64,000 nucleotides of DNA from Linyphia triangularis (lineage: Eukaryota; Arthropoda; Arachnida; Araneae; Linyphiidae): NCBI GenBank assembly GCA_963978545.1, contig OZ021732.1:20691521-20755520 (forward strand). Direction: 5' to 3'. Within the stretch, counting starts at the first letter, position 1. Each line of letters starts with the position of its first letter. Made by a program: the position numbers and the translations under genes. The notes under the pieces are model-generated. The model was not told the DNA's origin and did no database searches. It saw nothing but the letters and a program-made list of their open reading frames with translations. Below, piece after piece: positions 12,946 to 23,437 of this stretch.

Positions 12946-12949
<4 letters not shown>

Positions 12950-13111
12950 ATTCTTAAAACAATTTATTCTTACATATTCTTATCATTAACCACAAAAATT
13001 TTACATAAATCTAAAATAGTATTTTCAAAATACAGTTTTCTATAGACCTCAAATTTTAACTACTGTACCACGTTAAATATATTTATTCAAAATGTAAATG
13101 TTGAAAAAGAT

Positions 13112-13803
13112 TAGAGGTCGGCGATATATCGATACGACTATATTTTTATCGATATTTTTTTTTAAATACCGATTGTAAAACTATCGATACAAGTCACCGA
13201 TATATCGATATTTTCAAACATTTTTAGTTTTTTTATGATAGTTTTGTATTTCTAAGTGTTTTTTCGATTTTCTTTATTCAATTTTTAAAAACTTCAAAAC
13301 GCAAGTTTGTACTTGGCTGAGAGAAAGTTAAAATGGTACCCAAACCAAAAAGAAAATCATTTATTAGTAGTCATTAAAATAGCACCGTTTCTGTTACCAG
13401 CGTGTGCCTGGAATTTGCATCTAATTTTAAATATTACAAACATCTCTATCAGCAAAATAAGTGATAAACAACTTTTCAAAATTTCTTCTTTAAAAATAAA
13501 TGTGAATTTATGCATTGACATCCAAATGTATTTTATTTATTCTAATTGATAATATAATTTATTTATTAAAACAATTTTAAAATTTATTTATTAAAAGAAA
13601 ATTTTAATTATTTATCAAAACAATTTTGGTATGAATTCATGAGAAGTAAAAATTTGCCCCGAAAAACTTCGTTTCTGGCAAAATTGAAAATCCAAATAAA
13701 AAATAAAAAAATCACGTATCGATGTATCGATATTTTATCGGTATTATTTTCTCTACCACGATATAGTACAGATATTTATTTTGATCGATATTTCCGACCT
13801 CTA
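13112..13803. mobile_element. hAT-like non-autonomous element, 692 bp
   Basis: Inverted termini read TAGAGGTCGG at both ends (13112 on; reverse complement ending 13803), followed by repeated TATCGATA motifs. The flanks AAAAAGAT and GAAAAAAT resemble a decayed 8-bp duplication, which with the TAG-G terminus fits hAT. An 80-codon open frame inside (13307-13549) is not a transposase I recognise. A fragment of the interior recurs in reverse at 32985-33110. Confidence 0.65.
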
Positions 13804-14310
13804 GAAAAAATCTAACTGCACACGGAAGTATAAAATTAGATCCATGATTCCCTCCATAATTTGAACTGGAAGCAAACCATACTCAATATACAACTAAGTG
13901 TAATCTGAAGAAAGAAAAAAAAAGCTTTTATCTGACACGTTTATTTTTAATATTTTATCTAACGAAAGCTGTGTTCCAAAGAATCCAAGAAATTCTCATT
14001 TTATATTTTCCTCCATAAGTATTTCATTTTAAAAATGTCACATCCTGAACAACTTTACAAACAAAATGATTTCTTCAAACGTAAAATCAAAATCCAATTT
14101 GAAGCTTTCTCATACAGTGAACTTCAAAAGAAACGTCATAAACCAAAATGATATCTTATACGATGTACCATTCCATATCAGTGAATACTTTCTATCGGAT
14201 ACATAGTAACAAGAAAAAAAACATATAAATCTCTTATATTGTAAAATTTTGAACTATACCTGCATATTTGATAGAAAATAACACATTATATATATATATT
14301 ACTAAAAAGC

Positions 14311-14444
14311 CTAGCATGCGGTTTCTGGATTCTAAGGTTGTTCCATCTCTATTCTGCTGTCCAACTGCTTTTCTTGTATCTTCAGTGTTTAGTTTTGCAA
14401 TTTGTTCGATTGATTGAATGCGTGAAGGATATTTAATAAAATCC
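14311..14444 (+). repeat. Left arm of a 134-bp inverted repeat
   Basis: It starts CTAGCATGCGGTTTCTGG and ends TTTAATAAAATC. It pairs with 14708-14842 at roughly 75-80% by eye, including the CTATTCTGC and CTTCAGTGTTT blocks. Confidence 0.8.
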
Positions 14445-14479
14445 TTATGTTCATTTTAACTGATGAGAGGAGCCATATT

Positions 14480-14707
14480 AGGACCCTTGCAGCTATACTG
14501 ATTATCAAAGCAAAAGAAAGGGAAAATGGCTCAGATGAAAATTGTGTTCGCAGATTCGCTATTCCTGCTGTTTACCTTGGAGCTGCAAACTACACAGACC
14601 TCATGAACTTGCAAACTTGTTAAGGAACATTACCTCTGTTTCTCAGAGAGATAAGTTTTTACGAACTTTTGGAGATGATACTGGACTTTGTGCCAATGGA
14701 CGGCTAT
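14480..14707 (+). pseudogene. Broken coding fragment between inverted arms
   Basis: I do not recognise the gene. One plus-strand frame reads without stops from about 14465 to a TAA near 14622, including RTLAAILIIKAKERENG and FAIPAVYLGAANYTDL. A second frame takes over with ELANLLRNITSVSQRDKFL and GDDTGLCANGRL, as if one frameshift separated two parts of a single protein. No start codon context or splice sites were found. It may be a gene fragment captured by a transposon, a processed pseudogene, or chance. Confidence 0.35.
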
Positions 14708-14842
14708 GATTTTATTAAATATCCTCCACACACTTACAAGCAGTCGAGCATATTGTAAAGCAAAACACTGAAGCCGCCGGAAAAACAGTTAGACTGCAGA
14801 ATAGGGATGGAGCATCCCTAGAATCCAAAAACCACATGCTAG
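14708..14842 (-). repeat. Right arm of the inverted repeat
   Basis: This is the reverse complement of 14311-14444. It ends CCACATGCTAG at 14842. The ~260-bp spacer holds the coding-like fragment. Confidence 0.8.
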
Positions 14843-16112
14843 ATTGTTTAGTAAAAAAAAGCCAGAAAAACAGTCCAATAATGCTTTTGTAATTTCTATG
14901 TCTAAAAGATAGAATAAAGTTTATTTTCGCATTACAATGAGAAAAGTGTAATGCGTTTTTATTTAAAAAAAAAAAAAAAATGCCCTTAATTTTCAAAATT
15001 CAGTGCTCTCGAGGCGGCAGAAGATATTAACGTATAGTTCTAACATTTTTTACAAGTGTTGTTGAAAAACAATAACTTTTAAGCATTACCGCAAAATAAT
15101 CAACGAACAAAAACATGAGATTTATCCAGGGGAAATAATGCAAATACGACTGAATTTTTACAAAAATATTAATGCAAAGTATTTTTGTATACAAATTTTT
15201 TTTTTTTTTTAAAAACAAATTATTTTTCATGCAAGGAAACTTGGATGGAGCTGGTTCGAAACAAACCCGTTACGTTGAAAGTAATTTTCACATTGAAGGA
15301 GTAAGTTCTTAATCAAACCGCTTGGCCGAAGTGAAGAAGTGTATTGAGAACTTCACAATGGTGATTGGACTTGTCACTTTCCTTATGGACCTTTTATAAT
15401 AAGATTTAGGAGACACTCTACCATCTAAACTTCTTTTTTCTTCTTTTTTTTTTCATTTTTGAATTTTTAAGTAAAAAAATGTCTCTTATTTGAATTTATT
15501 TGAAATGACTATTTCTCACCAAAAAAGTAGTAATTAGTTATAATACAAATGTTTATTCATAATAACAAAAAAAATTGTATAAATCTACAATAATTTACTT
15601 TAGTGTTGAAAAAGATAAAAAGTACAAACTTATTTTGTAAATTAGAATGCCAATTTACAAAATAGACATATTTTGCAACATGTTCTAAAAATTTAATATT
15701 TTCCATCAATTAAAAAAAGCCTTAGCTTTTCAAAAAACCTAATATGAACAAAAAACAAACAGTGAGAAAAAATCGGTTTAATGTTTTCAATTCTTAAGCA
15801 GATCATCCTATCATCCAGCATAAAATGTCACAACTCCTTAAAAATTGTAGATACAGTTTTAAAATTTTGCAAGCGCATTTTAGAAGATTCCAAACTGTAA
15901 TTATAGAAAATAAAAAATGGAAAATTTTGCAATTTTTAGGGTAAAGTGTCCCTTAAGCATTTGTCACTTCTCCTGGCAGTACATAAACCTTTTAATGTAG
16001 TGAGGTTTATACAAAAGATCTGTCCGATGTCAGCAGTTACAGTCGAAAGTGCAATCTCTCCAGACACTTTGAAACTCTTATAAATTAAACCACAAATTAT
16101 ACTTATACAAGG
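14843..16112. other. AT-rich stretch, no gene seen
   Basis: Several A and T runs (about 14965-14981 and 15198-15210) and plain sequence. No gene, RNA or repeat is supported. Confidence 0.5.
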
Positions 16113-16168
16113 TACAGGTGGTTACGTAAATAATGGAAACACCCTAGATTTATAAGGAACCCGGTTTA

Positions 16169-16507
16169 CTAATATGACGTAGGACCGCCTTTGGCATGTG
16201 ATACAGCTTGGATTCACCAAGGAATCGAATCATACAAGTGCTGAATAGTGTTTAGAGGAATATTTTGCAATTCTTCATTTCTTTTTAAACATTACAATCC
16301 ACTTCAAACCCGTCGCTCTCTTTCACTCAGCTTCTCTTTCTGTCTACTATTTTGCTTTGCCCAGCTTGACTTACCGAGCTGTGTGTACGCAGTCATGACT
16401 TTAGACACCGTACCTCTAGAAATGCCTGAAAAGTGGAATGTTTCGGTCACAGTTGCTTCAGCTAGTCGAGCTCCAACAATTTGACTTCTTTGAAAGTATT
16501 CGAGGTT
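16169..16507 (-). pseudogene. Tc1-like transposase, core deleted
   Basis: Minus-strand translation of 16507-16306 gives a Tc1 N-terminal DNA-binding region: FQRSQIVGARLAEATVTETF, then GISRGTVSKVMTAYTQLGK and KEKLSERERRV. Translation of 16276-16169 gives a Tc1 C-terminus: EELQNIPLNTIQHLYDSIPW, one stop, then IQAVSHAKGGPTSY. The roughly 200 residues between them, with the whole DDE catalytic domain, are gone. A full Tc1 transposase is about 340 residues, so this copy cannot be active. A second piece of the same N-terminus lies at 16963-17034 beyond the LTR. Confidence 0.8.
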
Positions 16508-16523
16508 AGATAATAGATATTAC

Positions 16524-16969
16524 TGTTACACAAATTTTCTGTATATAATTGTAAATAGTGACGTATTATGTTAAAATTCTATAGTAATTTATTTTATTTA
16601 TTAACAGAGATAATACAGGTTAGAAAAAAGGTGGCAACACCTAAAGCAATCGGGAAATTTCGAGATGTTTCTTTTTTTCGACGAATTGGCTGGATATTTC
16701 GAAAAGGTTCTCACGCGCTCGGATAAATTCGACAGCAGCTAAAATCGACGGACAGTTTGACTTCGGATCTCAATGAAAGCTGAACGCTTTGAGTGTGCCT
16801 GACCTGAATTATAGCTGAATTCGGAGTTGATTTTATTGAAGCTTGTATTCAAGCTTGATAGTGATTGCACTGTTCTTCGAATAACTTTTGTGAGCTCTTG
16901 AAGAGAGAATACATAGTTTTATAGCGTAAAAATTGAGCCATCATTGCCTCTGTGGGAAAATGTGGATTG
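16524..16969 (+). mobile_element. Solo LTR of family LTR1, 3' end lost
   Basis: It begins TGTTACACAAATTTTCTGTA and matches the LTRs at 26432 and 37120: AGTGACGTATTA, AAAGGTGGCAACACCTAAAG, TTTCGAGATGTTTC, a GATTGCACTGTT block and GCCATCATTGCCTC. The last dozen bases expected (to GTAACA) are missing; the LTR stops at GGGAAAA and runs into Tc1 sequence. No 4-bp duplication exists at the right end. Confidence 0.8.
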
Positions 16970-17257
16970 TTTCGGTCACAGTTGCTTCAGCTAGTCGAGC
17001 TCCAACAATTTAACCTCTTTGAAAGTCTACGAGGTTATGACTGAGATATTACGCTTTTGAAAAAAAATTCAAAACTCATACTACATCACTAAAGCTACCT
17101 CTCATATGTAACATGATAGATGCTTTTTATATTACAAAAATATCTCTTGGTTAGGATTATATTTTAATGATTATGAAAAAAAAAAAATGAAAAAAAAAAT
17201 AGAAAACTTTTTTAAATTTCACTTTTACTCACCACTGTTTCCATTATTTTGCTTGTA

Positions 17258-19296
17258 GTGCTTTGTAGGGCTTGTAGTCATTTATGATATACCATCTGTT
17301 CATTATAAAGGACTGTCCAACTTTGAAATGAAATAAGATCAAAACAGTAAGAGACAGAAAAAAGAGAAAAATGGTACGTTGGATTAATAAGGATGGAATT
17401 TTAAATACATTGGTTTGCAGATGTATTTGATGGCAGTATACTAGATGACACCTGCATATCATATGGTTTTCCGATGGAGCACATTTTTATTTGGACAGAT
17501 ATGTCGACAAACAAAATTGGTGAACATGGGTTACTAAAAATCTGATGACGTGTTTTGCGAAATCATAACATTCTACAAAAGTAACACTTTGAGTTGCACG
17601 ATCCACTAAAATGTAATAGGACACCTTTTTTATGAGGGAAAACTATAAGCGTATCTCACTGTTAAAATTACATATATGTTTATTAAGCATACCCCTTGTT
17701 TCTTTATGTTTCGCAGATATGTTATTTCAATGTTAGGGAGATCCTTTCTTATTGACTCTTTTTTGGTACTAAGTCATTTTAAATGCTGAAATTGGCAATT
17801 CTGTTATATTTTATAGATTTGAGTGCCAAACAGTTAATTTATTTGAATTTAATTCCATAATTAATTTGATAATTTATTTAATAATGTACTTTAATAAACA
17901 ATTTAATAATTAATGTAATAATAAATTAAATAATTAGTTTAATGATAAATGTAATAAACAATTTAATTTAGTATTTATAAATTTAATTTTTCTCTTTTAA
18001 TAGAATTTAACTAGAAAATTCTAAAAGGAAATGATTTTAAGTGTGGTTAAAAAAAGCATTAAAATTACAAGTGCACATTATATGAATTACTTTCAGAGAG
18101 ATCTAGAGTGTTTCAAAATATTTACAATACACGCAAATGAGTGATACAAAGGACGGTTGATGACTAGGGATCGAATCTTGTAAATTTGTATGGTTGCCCT
18201 AAGGTCATCCACTGAAGTGGTCTTGGTTGTCCTCATGTAAAGTTTGTTTACCTCAAAAGTTTTTATGTTACAGATTATGAAAACTATAAATTCCTTTTAC
18301 TGTTGTTACAATGACAAAATAAACGTTTAGTCATAATATAGTTGTAATATTTACTTGCTTAGTAATTATCTGTATATTAACGAACACAATACTCATAGGA
18401 CAAATACATGCAAAAAGAAGTACAGTGAACACAAGTAATATTAAATTTGAATTCAGTATGTTCTTTAAACGAAGAAAACTCCGAACAAAGAGATGAAAAC
18501 ATATCCCTATATTTCCAATCAAACGTGCGTCCTAACTGTTAGGGTTTGAAATAAGATCATGCCCAGCATGCATGAAATAGAGTTTCGGTTTTTATTCATG
18601 GTATTCGTTGGTAATAGATGCTGATATTCAGAGAATCTCCTAGGAATGTTACCTAATCACACGACATACTCATCAAATCTATTTTAGGGGTCCACAGATA
18701 TCCGTACATAACGATGTTAGTTGAAGCACATATATTCAGATAAAAATTGGAAAGAAATCTTTCTGTTATGCGTGTCCCTGTGTATCACGGGACACATATT
18801 AGAGAAAGAAGATGAAATGATGTCACAGTTATACAAATAAAACTGAAAATTTATTCTGATAAAATACTGCTAGTATAACAGCATAACGATCAAGCTTTGG
18901 CAAAAGCAAAGAAGCTTCAGCTAGCACAGCAACAATCACCGCAATAATTCAGACTCCACCAATAAAAAATAATTAAAAAAAAACAGATTCTCCTAAAACA
19001 GTTACAAATCTACTACTTAACTTAATACAACTTCTCGGCACCTTATGTATCCTCGTGCGCAAATTTACCCGAAAGATCCAGAAAAATCCATCCGGTAACC
19101 ACTAAGCGCAAGAAAAGATCGAAAAACTAATTAATTAACACCTATCCAATGACAACATTTTCAAACCTGGATTGTCTCTGTTAATAAATAAACTCAAGAA
19201 AAACAAACATACACGCAAAATTGTACACTCTTTGCAATTATATACATGGAAAATGCGTATAAATGCTCTACTAAGATACGAAGCAAATGGTTTCAA
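17258..19296. other. AT-rich stretch, no gene seen
   Basis: No supported gene. Segments at 17820-17990 are dense in TTTAATAAT-type simple sequence. The part at 18540-18940 is less AT-rich but shows no frame or repeat that I can name. Confidence 0.5.
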
Positions 19297-19300
19297 TTAA

Positions 19301-20032
19301 GGGGAGTCAGAGTTTAAGAACGTCAAAAAAATCAAATTTGAGATTAATATTGCAAAAAACACTACTAACAATTTTTGAATTCAGAGGTACCAAATCTTTT
19401 AATCTCTCTAAATTAGAAGTATTTTTTGTATATTTTTTTTTAAAGTCTTGTGCATCAATTTGTATTACCGTTTTCTACTTTTAAGGTCCATATCTCCAAA
19501 TGCATTTTTGGAGACGTAAGGAACTTTTATTCAAAAACTAATAAATATAAATACCTAAAACTTTTAACATATATTCTCACAAACATATCACACAATTTGA
19601 GTGCAGAATTTTTGAATATTTTAATTTGATTCTTGAAAAAAAATTAAAGCATCTGACCTTCTATAGAATTCTCAATAATTGTCATTTGTGGTGGCAATAA
19701 AACTGTATAAAATCTTTAATTTCAAAAATATTGAAAAATACTACTCGCAAATTGTGTAATATATTGTAAGAGTATATATTAAAAATTTTAGGCATTTAAT
19801 AGTTTTGAGTAAATGTTCCTTGCATCTCCAAAATTGCGTTTGGAGATATGGACCGTTACAGCTAAAAAGGATATTACAACTTGATGCACAACACTTTTTT
19901 TAAGAATATATTTAAAATATATACTTCTAATTTAGTCAAATTAAAGCTTATTGCATCGTCGATTCAGATTTTTTTTTTATGTTGCTCTCAAAATTGATTT
20001 TCTGACGTCCCTTTTCGCTCCTCCAACTCCCC
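19301..20032. mobile_element. 732-bp foldback element with TTAA ends
   Basis: TTAA at 19297-19300 and 20033-20036 flanks inverted termini that start GGGGAGT. The arms are about 350 bp each, nearly the whole element, with shared blocks such as GGTCCATATCTCCAAA and AAATTAGAAGTAT. No protein is encoded. TTAA duplications occur in piggyBac and Sola3 families; the termini do not decide between them. A truncated relative is at 12336-12800. Confidence 0.8.
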
Positions 20033-20036
20033 TTAA

Positions 20037-21467
20037 CAAGAATGAGCAGCCAGAACTATTGTGGATCAATATAACATTAACAATATAATGGCAAAAAAAA
20101 AAAAAAAAATAACATTCCTGGCTAAATTTGGCGCAATTTGGGTATCACGTTGCCCTTGCTCCAAAAAAATTCAAGTACATAATGCATTTGAAATTAATTC
20201 TTTGTTAAGAAGATTATTAAATTTTTCATTATAAAAATTCTCAGTCATTTTTTTATGTTAAAAATGCATTTAAATTAACATTAAAAGTGAATGTTAAATC
20301 TTCCAGTCTATAAATACTACATGGAGTAATTATAAAATCTACTTACATTTTAAAGCAACAATTTCCACACATTATTAATATTTTAGTAACTATTTAACAC
20401 GTTTTACTGAATTAAAAACAATTTTACGCTACATTTTTGCATTAAAATAAATGAAAAACTACTTGATGGAGCTTGAAAACTTCTGTTTTTCCTACGACAA
20501 GATTTTCAAAAATAAACTTAGCAATAAATTATAAACTAGTTGTGGAAATATTTTAAAGTAACAATATTTATTATTAAGCTATATATTTTGTTACAAAATA
20601 TGTTTTGTTAGAAAGTATATTTCCCTTAGAAGATATATTTTTCATTATTATTAGAAAGCAAATTCGTGTTTTGTCTGAAAGTTTATTTTTTATATAATAT
20701 ATTTATAGTTAAAAAAATATATTTTTCGCTAAAAAAATATATTTTTCGCTAAAAAAATATATTTTTCGTTAGAAAAATTTATTTCTAAATTTTTTAAACG
20801 TCAGAACAAATAATAAAAAAAAGGTAGAACTTTCCAAATCACCATTTTAAAAATAAATCAATATCTCTTCTTTCCAAAGTATACTTTCAAGAAGCACTCT
20901 AAGACTTTCATCATTTGTAATCTTAAATAAATACTATTTTATTTCATATATTTTTCAAAGGAAGAAGTAATTGGTTTTTAAATCCATAACAAATTGGAAA
21001 ATATTTACTTGCAAGATTTATTTTAAGATGAAAGGAGAGATTTTAGAACAGCAATACGAGACAAATACACTAAACTCAATTTCATAATATTCTGCGTGTT
21101 TTACCATTATTTCATTTAAGATGCAAAATACAGAAAATGTTTCAAAAAATTACGTATCCGTTTTACACACAGAATTGGTATTCATATTTACATGATTTAA
21201 AGCAGAAACATGGAATTAAATTTACATACGTCACAGTTCATTTGCTTCAGGATTGAAAAATGTCGACACATTTTCAAGTTTGTTTGAAATATATGTTAAG
21301 TTTAAAACATTATTTTTAAACAAAAATAAAAAGCTGAAACATTGAAAAAAGTTGATAATATTTTAATAAAAATAAGAATAAAATGCAAATTTCAATTACA
21401 TTTACTATCTTTACTTGAGTAATAAAATGTAGCAAATTAAAACATGTATAAAGTCAAACGGCCACTC
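20037..21467. other. AT-rich stretch, no gene seen
   Basis: No gene seen. It contains a poly-A run near 20094-20109 and the 20-bp tandem repeat at 20711-20774. Confidence 0.5.
20711..20774 (+). repeat. 20-bp tandem repeat, ~3 copies
   Basis: The unit AAAAAAATATATTTTTCGCT repeats three times with an exact 20-bp period, the last copy ending in TTCGTT. Looser copies (ATATATTTTTCATT) precede it. Confidence 0.9.
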
Positions 21468-21490
21468 TTTTTTTTTTTTTTTTTTTTTTT
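21468..21490. repeat. Poly-T tract, 23 bases
   Basis: Uninterrupted T run just before the LTR relic. Confidence 0.95.
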
Positions 21491-21530
21491 GTCATTATAT
21501 TTGATTGAAGGCATAACACAATATATATAT

Positions 21531-21990
21531 TGTTATGAAATTTTCAAAGGAAATTAGGACTAGAAATAGAAAACAACTCAAGTCCAAAAAAGAAAATTTT
21601 TCAGGAGAGCCGAAAAATGATCGCATCTGGTTCTTAAGGCAATGATTAAGTACATACTTCAGATTGAATTTGAACTATTGCTACTAAAGTTCGCACGTTG
21701 GACGTTCTCCACTTTGTGTAGCTTGGTCTTTAGGACATTTTTCTGTAAAAAAAAAAGGTTTTCGATTTGTTTGATACTTAGGTCGTTTTCCATTTTAGTC
21801 CTCAAATGATGACGTAGATTTTAGAAAATAAAAACTATAATTTATTCTAAAAAACTAACAAAAATGCTAACAAAAAATTTCTGAACAGCAAACTCGGCTT
21901 CAACACAAGCTGTGATGCATACAACTTCGGATACAGCTATAATGCAAGCATAACGAAGGTAAACAACAGCTTCGTTCCTTTCATGGTCGA
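21531..21990 (-). mobile_element. Diverged LTR1-like relic
   Basis: It starts TGTTATGAAATTTTC after ATAT at 21527-21530, as the minus-strand LTR at 26432 does. It shares blocks near the other end: TCGGCTTCAACACAAG, ACAACTTCGGATACAGC, AGGTAAACAA. The minus strand has AATAAATTATAGTTTTTAT like the LTR1 poly-A region. About 250 bp between the 3' terminus and this poly-A block differ from LTR1. It breaks off where R1 copy d begins, so only one terminus is present. Confidence 0.6.
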
Positions 21991-21994
21991 CGCT

Positions 21995-22172
21995 TTTTAT
22001 GGTCAGCATAACTTACGAACGGATTGACCTACAATGTTCACGTTTTATGTACGAGTGAGTGATAGCCATGGGACCAGCCATTAAGGATATCTTCAAAATT
22101 GCGCTCGCGCAAAAGGTAGCTGCTATTCCAAAATTCGAAAACTAAAAGTTGTGCGATGTTCCCCCCTTCTAT
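21995..22172 (+). repeat. Dispersed repeat R1, copy d (internally deleted)
   Basis: The core (GTCAGCATAACTTACGAACG, GCCATGGGACC, AAAAGGTAGCTGC) is joined directly to the R1 terminus (AAAGTTGTGCGATGTTCC). About 450 bp of interior seen in other copies is missing. Confidence 0.75.
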
Positions 22173-22701
22173 TTTTATAAGTGAATTGTATGGGAAGTCG
22201 CCTAAAATATATAACATCTAAAGACAGATACATCTAAAAAAATGAAAAAACAACTTTTCATTATCAAAGTTCCGTTGTTGTTTTCCATTCCTTTTCTAAG
22301 TCACACCACGCAGGTTTAACTTTATATTGTTTACATGATAACTCGTAAACTAACATATGAAAACAGATACCATTGAATTTTTTTTTTTTTTTTTTAATAT
22401 CCTAGCATACACAAATAACTTAAACGCATTTATTATCCATAACCAAATTTAGTAAGGGTAGTACAAATTCAGTAATTTAGTAAGTGAAGGCCAACTCGAT
22501 CTATTAAAACTATATCAAAAGCCAACGTTGCATTAAAGGCATCAAATGCATTGTAGACCGGAGGATTTGTGGTAACCATAGAAACTGTTAGAATACGATC
22601 ATTTAAATGTCTAACAGCTAATAAATCTGCTTATGTATCCGATATTTGACGCTACAAACCAAAAGGCGAAATATATAACACAAAAAAAAACCACAAAAAA
22701 A
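22173..22701. other. AT-rich stretch, no gene seen
   Basis: Contains a poly-T run at about 22379-22396. No gene or element is supported. Confidence 0.5.
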
Positions 22702-23437
22702 CTAGGAGTGTGGAACATCGCACAACTTTCAATTACACTATAACACTGATGTCAATTTGTGTCATTTACCGTTTTTATACTTTTATCATGCATTTAGGAA
22801 AAAAAGACCAGTTTGACGATGTTTTTTGCGATAATTCTTGTATGAGTCTTTCAAAAAAAAACTTCGCCAAGATGGTGGTTTTGGCGATATACTTTTCGAT
22901 AATCCTTATATTATAATTTATTATAAGTGAAACTGAGGAAAGAAGAAAATACGATCGTTGATGAAGTATGCTCAAGGGAAGAGAACAGTGTGTTGAAGGC
23001 ATTCGTTTTTCAACTTTTTACGCTATTAAAGTATTTTTACGGGAATTTTGGAGGAGAGGATGTTTAGAACACCTAAAGAGGCATTACCACCGCGATTTTG
23101 ATTAAAATTGTTTGAGCCGTGTTGTAGCAATTATTGAAAAACGGGATTTTTTCAATGGCAGCTACCTTATGCGCATGTGCGATTTTGACGAAAAGTTTAA
23201 TAGTAGGTCCCATTGCATCACCAACCCGCGCACCAAATTTGAACATCGTAGGTCAATTTGTTCGGTAGTTATGCTGACTACATACACACAGGCAGACATT
23301 TTTTGTAGATAACTTTTTTGAAATCAGGATGTTCCAAAACGTGGATACATGCCAAAAAAATCAATTTTTTGAATTTTTTTCTGTACCGAATGTTATACTT
23401 TTACTACCCCATGTATACATATGAGTAATTGAAAGTA
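22702..23437 (-). repeat. Dispersed repeat R1, copy e (near full length)
   Basis: On the minus strand this runs from the head (CTTTCAATTACTC, ATGTATACAT, GGGTAG) through the core and AAAAAGTTGAAAAACGAATG block to GAAAGTTGTGCGATGTTCC and the terminal ACTCCTAG. About 735 bp. It is one of the best copies for defining the family. Confidence 0.8.

Larger units (their letters stand above)
16115..17255 (-). mobile_element. Tc1/mariner-type element, internally deleted and interrupted
   Basis: Inverted termini contain AATAATGGAAACA at both ends (left from 16115, right ending 17255) beside TA dinucleotides at 16113-16114 and 17256-17257, the usual Tc1/mariner target. The sense strand is minus. It carries a Tc1 transposase N-terminal part and C-terminal part but no catalytic core, and a solo LTR interrupts it at 16524-16969. 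The 85-bp block at about 16440-16523 is repeated on the far side of the LTR. Confidence 0.75.

Noticed and set aside
12821..13045. 74-codon ORF with Ile-Tyr repeats
   Set aside because: It is a translation of (AT)n and poly-T tracts.
22174..22500. Possible TSD of R1 copy e with nearby A-rich sequence
   Set aside because: Only A-run similarity was found, which is uninformative in this sequence.
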